Shown in pieces: positions 21,840 to 25,074 of a stretch of 25,074 nucleotides of DNA; positions within the stretch are counted from its first letter, which is position 1, and each line of letters starts with the position of its first letter. This DNA is from a virus. A program made the translations under genes and the position numbers. The notes beneath the pieces were generated by a model that saw nothing but the letters and a program-made list of their open reading frames with translations, searched no databases and had not been told where the DNA came from. The DNA is taken from the IMG/VR virus record IMGVR_UViG_3300046654_000007, positions 1-25,074 of that record; one strand, written 5' to 3'.

Positions 21840-23385
21840 TTCGTCTTGGCGCAATGGGTTCCATGTCATATATCCGGGCGGCTGCGTCGATTGCATCCTT
21901 CAGTCCGTGCGGAAAGTAGTGGAATTGTAGCTTCAATTGAGCAGTCAGGTCATATAAATTTCCATGCTCGTCCTTACGGCGGATGGGGCGCGCGATGCGG
22001 TAGTCATATCCAGTGCCCAACATGTGCCGCTGTATCTTGGTCAGGTTCTTCTCGTCCGTCTCATAAGGGAAGAAAATCTTGTGGGACCGGCAGTCCGGCA
22101 CCAGCCGCTGCACCCGGTCGGTCTTGGATCCCTCACCGTCGCGCGGCCATGCCAACTCCTTCACCTCGAAATGTGGGCGGTCGGGCAACCGCATCTGCTC
22201 CTTGAAGTAGTCCAGGTCCGCTTGGGCGCCGAACGACTCGTACCCCATCTTGACCTGCTGAACCCCAGTCGCGCTGGCCCACTTGATGTACATCCGCGCA
22301 AAGTTCTCCCACCGCTCCTTCAGGTCCATCTTGTGGTTGTACCCATCCAGCAGATATTTGTTGTTGCCCGCGTCGATGCCGATCACAATGATCGCGGTGT
22401 TGGCTGAGTCCTTCTTCTTGGACCGGGCCGGATCACACATGACATAGACCGCCAGTGTCTCTGGTCGCACCTCGTACACCTGCAAATCCTCGATGTTGAA
22501 TATCCGCTGCTCACCGCTCAATGGGTTCTGCAGGTACTGACACGCCAGATCAGAGTCGGTGTTCTTGAGCAGTCGCTTGTCCCACTCGCTCTGCGGAAAC
22601 AGAACCGGCACACCGTCCCGGGTCCCATCGTGTGTGGCCGGGTATATCCGGGGCACCAGCGCCTTGCGGTTGATGATCCACTCATAGGTGTCAGCATACG
22701 AGTATCGTGTGCCCACCATCCACTCTTCGCCACCCACGGTCCCCAAGGACTGACTCAGCGAGTATGCATCCGTGGTCTTTTGACTCTGCTCTGGGGTCGA
22801 GACGCTCTTGTCGGTCACGACGTCGTCGTATATCCGCAGCTTGTAGTGCTTGCCAATCGGCTGCCCGTCGATCAGTCCAGACGCCTCCACCGTCGCTTCT
22901 TTGGAGTTCCCCTCACGCTTGACCACGATCCCATCCGTCGACCACCGCTGCGCCTGGCGCGAGGGGTTGTCCCACAGAATCTCAGGGAACAACTTCTTCA
23001 GGTTCTCATTGGTCTCAAGCTCCACCTTGATCTGCCGCAAGAAGTCGATGGCCAACCCTGACACGTTCGAGAATATCCCAATCGTGATCTCCGGATCCTG
23101 CAGTATCCGCTGGATCGACCCGCCAAATGTGATGATGGTGCTCTTGTAGTGCTCGCGCGCCCACAGGTCAATGTGGCCAGTGGGGTCCCGCTCCACCTCG
23201 CGGCAGCGTTCATACAACCACGGGTGCAGCATGTCCCGGCGCCGACACATCTGAACCAGTAGGTAGTAGCGGTCCCACAGACACAAGGAGCGCACCCCGA
23301 TCAGGTCCCGCCCACTGTCACTGATCTTGTCCCAGGCGCCAAAGAGATCCGGACCAAACGGAAGGTCAAGGGTGGGTAGGCGCAT
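21805..23385 (-). CDS. terminase large subunit
   Basis: The 526-residue protein is the DNA-packaging motor. The ATPase half shows a deviant Walker A, AREHYKST (76-83, Lys81), a Walker B LRIYDD with Asp187 and Glu-equivalent Asp188, and the coupling-type segment VGTRY (224-228). The nuclease half shows the acidic cluster typical of the RNase H-like fold: Asp318 in CDPA, Glu383 in GYESFG and Asp497/Asp500 in GLKDAID. The Walker B acidic pair is Asp-Asp rather than the usual Asp-Glu, which also occurs in this branch of terminases. ATG 23385-23383 shares one base with the stop of the small membrane protein (TAATG), so it is probably coupled to it. The length is near the family norm. Confidence 0.9.
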   Translation of the reverse strand: MRLPTLDLPFGPDLFGAWDKISDSGRDLIGVRSLCLWDRYYLLVQMCRRRDMLHPWLYERCREVERDPTGHIDLWAREHYKSTIITFGGSIQRILQDPEITIGIFSNVSGLAIDFLRQIKVELETNENLKKLFPEILWDNPSRQAQRWSTDGIVVKREGNSKEATVEASGLIDGQPIGKHYKLRIYDDVVTDKSVSTPEQSQKTTDAYSLSQSLGTVGGEEWMVGTRYSYADTYEWIINRKALVPRIYPATHDGTRDGVPVLFPQSEWDKRLLKNTDSDLACQYLQNPLSGEQRIFNIEDLQVYEVRPETLAVYVMCDPARSKKKDSANTAIIVIGIDAGNNKYLLDGYNHKMDLKERWENFARMYIKWASATGVQQVKMGYESFGAQADLDYFKEQMRLPDRPHFEVKELAWPRDGEGSKTDRVQRLVPDCRSHKIFFPYETDEKNLTKIQRHMLGTGYDYRIARPIRRKDEHGNLYDLTAQLKLQFHYFPHGLKDAIDAAARIYDMEPIAPRRNEPSYAEPEYT

Positions 23386-23495
23386 TACTCAGCACAGGTG
23401 GCGGCCAGATACATCGCCCACAACAGAATAGCCACGGTCCACACGGATGGCCATATCACGGCTACCACCATCCAGAAGAACAGCACCCAGAGCAT
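23385..23495 (-). CDS. 36-residue single-span membrane protein
   Basis: A short frame begins at ATG 23495-23493, two bases after the stop of the Lys/Pro-rich peptide, and ends in a TAA sharing its last base with the terminase ATG. Nearly all of it is hydrophobic (MLWVLFFWMVVAVIW, then VWTVAILLWAMYLAA), rich in Trp and aliphatic residues. The chain is long enough for one membrane-spanning helix, ending in TCAE. No ribosome binding site precedes it, so translation would depend on coupling. Its tight fit at both ends supports it being real. It could be a small holin-like or other membrane peptide, but function is unknown. Confidence 0.55.
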   Translation of the reverse strand: MLWVLFFWMVVAVIWPSVWTVAILLWAMYLAATCAE

Positions 23496-23497
23496 GG

Positions 23498-23599
23498 TTA
23501 GTTGAATGTGGCGTTGTTCAGCATCCCGGGCTTGACGGGTTGCTTCTTCACAGGCTTGGGCGCGGGCTTGACCGGCTTCTTTATGGGTTTGAGCGCCAT
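23498..23599 (-). CDS. 33-residue Lys/Pro-rich basic peptide
   Basis: A short frame runs from ATG 23599-23597 to TAA, starting two bases after the stop of the preceding gene. The first 24 residues are built from KP and KK steps (MALKPIKKPVKPAPKPVKK), followed by a neutral NNATFN end. The composition resembles the DNA-binding tails of histone H1-like or other nucleic-acid-neutralising proteins. CTGGA lies upstream as a weak ribosome binding site. Placed between the two terminase genes, it might bind DNA or the packaging machinery. That is inference from charge alone. Confidence 0.5.
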   Translation of the reverse strand: MALKPIKKPVKPAPKPVKKQPVKPGMLNNATFN

Positions 23600-23601
23600 G
23601 A

Positions 23602-23805
23602 TCAGTCCAGGCTCGATCCGTTGTAGGCTGTGCGCTTCTGGTATGCCTGATCGCACATCAGGTGGTCCTCCAGCTTCTCCGCTATCTTCTTGTTCGATAT
23701 GCGAGCGATCATACCGTCGAGTTCATAGGAGCCCGACAAGTCTTTGATCGTGCGCCAGTCCTTTGGGCAGCATTCGTGGTTCGTGTAGTGGGAGAGCTTT
23801 TTCAT
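23602..23805 (-). CDS. hypothetical small phage protein, 67 residues
   Basis: ATG 23805-23803 overlaps the small terminase stop as ATGA and has GGAGG just upstream. The product is basic at the start (MKKLSHYTNHECCPKDW), with a Cys-Cys pair and a third Cys later (LMCDQAYQ). A helix (ISNKKIAEKLEDHL) follows. His and Cys residues in the first part could bind metal, but no standard zinc pattern is present. No family is recognised. Confidence 0.65.
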   Translation of the reverse strand: MKKLSHYTNHECCPKDWRTIKDLSGSYELDGMIARISNKKIAEKLEDHLMCDQAYQKRTAYNGSSLD

Positions 23806-24356
23806 TTAACCTCCAGTTTTTTGACTGCGTAGTCGAGTAGCTGCGCCGGGGTGAACACAGCCATGGCGATCTTGATAGGCCCACCATCAGCCCCCTCGAT
23901 CTGCTGCACGATTTTATCCCCATACACCTCGTTGTAGTCTGCCCCCATCACATATTTCCGTGAGTCGATGCGTAACTTGGAACGAGCCACATCTTCGAGG
24001 GGGTTGTCCACAGCATCGGCAATCTCAATGATCTCACCGGCAAACACTTCGGCTCGTAGCTGCTTGGCATCCTTGAATCGCAAGCGGCGCTCAGAGTCCT
24101 TGTTCATCCAGCGCAGGAAGGCGCCCCGCTCAAACTCGCGAATGTCCTCGGCAAGCAAGGTGTTGAGATTCCCACCTCCTGCGATCCCTTCGAGGATGCG
24201 CTCAAAGACGATGGGGTACTGGACGAGTTTGAGTTCCAGCAGCGCCTGTTCATGGGTGAGCGCAGGCACAGGTGCTGTGAGCCAATCAGGAACAAGCCAC
24301 GCAGGAAGAGGAGTCTCTTTGTGCTTGGGTTCAACATCTGTGATGCTTTGGTTCAT
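23802..24356 (-). CDS. terminase small subunit (Sf6/P22-type-like)
   Basis: The protein is 184 residues from ATG 24356-24354; an upstream TTG at 24374 would add six residues (MAIICT). The C-terminal half carries the pattern of small terminases of short-tailed phages: LRFKDAKQLRAEVFAGEIIEIADA, then LEDVARSKLRIDSRKYVMGADYNEVYGDK. The N-terminal half has a helix-rich region that would hold the DNA-recognition domain (ALTHEQALLELKLV, then FERILEGIA). Oligomers of this subunit recognise the packaging start site and load the large subunit. No ribosome binding site precedes the ATG. A TATAAT lies eight to thirteen bases upstream, which suggests the message may start at or beside the start codon. Confidence 0.8.
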   Translation of the reverse strand: MNQSITDVEPKHKETPLPAWLVPDWLTAPVPALTHEQALLELKLVQYPIVFERILEGIAGGGNLNTLLAEDIREFERGAFLRWMNKDSERRLRFKDAKQLRAEVFAGEIIEIADAVDNPLEDVARSKLRIDSRKYVMGADYNEVYGDKIVQQIEGADGGPIKIAMAVFTPAQLLDYAVKKLEVK

Positions 24357-24363
24357 GGTGCAA

Positions 24364-24369
24364 ATTATA
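24364..24369 (-). promoter_or_regulatory. candidate -10 element (TATAAT) of a promoter for the late operon
   Basis: On the minus strand a perfect TATAAT stands just before the small terminase start. With a normal -10 to +1 distance, transcription would begin at about 24356-24358, on or beside the ATG. There is no ribosome binding site between them. A -35 match is poor: GAGACA about 19 bases upstream is the nearest. The promoter would then be weak, activator-dependent or phage-specific. Confidence 0.4.
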
Positions 24370-24530
24370 GCCAAAAGGTGGTTCTTTGTGTCTCACCTTT
24401 AGTTTGTCATTTGGTCTTGTTTCCAAAAAATTGGTGAAAAATTTTCTAGGGGATTTGTGAAATCTGAGAATTTAAGAACTTTGAGTGTCTGGGTTCAGGG
24501 ATGCTTTTTCTCAACCACCAGGTTAAGCCC

Positions 24531-24545
24531 TCATGGGACCCATGA
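24531..24545. repeat. perfect palindrome TCATGGGACCCATGA
   Basis: Two seven-base arms (TCATGGG and CCCATGA) flank a single central A, about 160 bases before the candidate -10 element. The arms share the GGGT/ACCC theme of the nearby repeats. A CCATGG core occurs again at 24547-24554 and near 24618-24625. It has the size of a protein operator, though no binding protein is known. Confidence 0.6.
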
Positions 24546-24643
24546 CACCATGGTCGGCCTGGCGCGCGGGTCCTGTTTTCCAAATACCCACTGTATGGGT
24601 TCTGGTTTCACTGCAGCACCATGGTAGACCACAGACTAGAGCC

Positions 24644-24835
24644 ATGGGTCAGAGGGTCACAGAACCCAGGGTCACTGAACCCAGGGTCACTGAACCCAGT
24701 ATCACTGAACCATTACCTAGTACCCAATGGGTCAGAGGGTCACAGAACCCAGGGTCACTGAACCCAGTATCACTGAACCAGACCCATTACCTAGTACCCA
24801 ATGGGTCAGAGGATCACAGAACCCAGGGTTAACGG
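24644..24835. repeat. array of 15-bp GGGTCACTGAACCCA-type repeats in three blocks
   Basis: Three blocks each open with ATGGGTCAGAGG or ATGGGTCAGAGGA (24644, 24727 and 24801). Block 1 holds four contiguous 15-bp units (24654-24712). Block 2 holds three (24737-24780). Block 3 holds one (24811-24825). The consensus is GGGTCAC(T/A)GAACCCA; the last unit in blocks 1 and 2 is GTATCACTGAACCA. The blocks are joined by TTACCTAGTACCCA. A wider inverted pair, GACCCATT (24781-24788) and AATGGGTC (24800-24807), flanks the second junction. An inverted partial unit TGGGTTCAGGG lies at 24490-24500. The layout resembles iteron or packaging-site arrays. Confidence 0.8.
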
Positions 24836-25074
24836 ATGCCAATATAATGCACTGCTGTATAAAGTCACAGTGGTTATTACTTTAGTCTGTCGTCCGTATG
24901 ACAAATGGCTACTGCGTGCGCGAGATATATTTTTTTCTATGTTTCTTGTTTTTTTCGATTTGCGATCTGTAAAACCCCAGAACCCACTATTCGGCTATTC
25001 AGAGGTCAGACTAATGCAACACTAGGCAACATGGCATCCATGACCCCCCACAATCGGCATAGAATCCGATAAAC

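Larger units (their letters stand above)
24375..25074. other. non-coding region upstream of the small terminase gene
   Basis: About 700 bases show no convincing gene on either strand. The open frames seen are repeat-derived or AT-rich and lack ribosome binding sites. The region contains the array of 15-bp repeats and several palindromes (separate entries). Between about 24840 and 24965 it becomes AT-rich, with a T-rich run near 24928-24957. Its last part contains more short dyads, for example CATGG/CCATG at 25030-25042 and ATCGG/CCGAT at 25053-25070. It may hold the packaging start, an origin or the control region of the late operon. Confidence 0.7.

Noticed and set aside
24533-24832. Plus-strand frame encoding repeated RVTEP units
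   Set aside because: It simply translates the 15-bp repeats, whose length is a multiple of three. There is no ribosome binding site, and the other reading frames repeat in the same way.
24644-24835. CRISPR array
   Set aside because: Units of 15 bp are directly adjacent with no unique spacers, and no cas genes are present.
24843-24848. Plus-strand TATAAT as a divergent promoter
   Set aside because: No -35-like hexamer lies at a usable distance, and no plus-strand gene follows within the window.

Overview
The window is the structural (late) gene cluster of a tailed double-stranded DNA phage or prophage. Every supported gene lies on the minus strand, so transcription runs from about position 24,370 down past position 1. 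The gene order follows P22: small terminase, large terminase, portal, scaffold, major capsid protein, decoration and fibre genes, a gp4-like head-tail adaptor, a gp10-like packaged-DNA stabilization protein, then three ejection proteins in the positions of P22 gp7, gp20 and gp16. A short-tailed podovirus is therefore the best reading. No integrase, repressor, replication, lysis or tRNA gene is visible, so the lifestyle cannot be judged. The moderately GC-rich coding sequence and strong AAGGAG-type ribosome binding sites fit a Gram-negative host, perhaps a betaproteobacterium, but that is only a guess.

Region by region, right to left. Positions 24,375-25,074 are non-coding. They hold an array of 15-bp repeats in three blocks, several GGGT/ACCC palindromes and a T-rich tract, and they end at a candidate promoter directly abutting the small terminase gene. 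Positions 21,259-24,356 hold the packaging genes and several very small coupled genes. Two of these, a Lys/Pro-rich 33-residue peptide and a 36-residue membrane protein, lie between the terminase genes. Positions 19,488-21,180 hold small accessory genes and a HAD-family phosphatase-like gene. Positions 14,907-19,488 hold portal, scaffold and major capsid protein. A strong hairpin follows the capsid gene.

Positions 9,230-14,807 hold a series of small structural or decoration proteins, a larger fibre-like protein with a probable lectin-type domain, and a protein made almost entirely of sixteen 20-residue repeats of the form G-x-aromatic-x-W-x-G. Positions 7,314-9,217 hold a small winged-helix-like protein and a fused SAM-methyltransferase/family 9 glycosyltransferase, unusual inside a head-tail gene block. 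Positions 1-7,317 hold the adaptor, the stabilization protein, a tiny tail protein, a cupin-like protein and the ejection proteins, the last of which runs off the left end.

The genes work together as follows. The terminases pack DNA through the portal into a capsid built on the scaffold. The decoration and fibre proteins dress the particle. The gp4-like and gp10-like proteins close the portal channel. The ejection proteins are stored inside the head for delivery into the host cell. Genes are tightly packed, with many ATGA or TAATG overlaps that imply translational coupling in one long transcript. The methyltransferase-glycosyltransferase fusion, the 20-residue repeat protein and the repeat array before the small terminase are the least ordinary parts.
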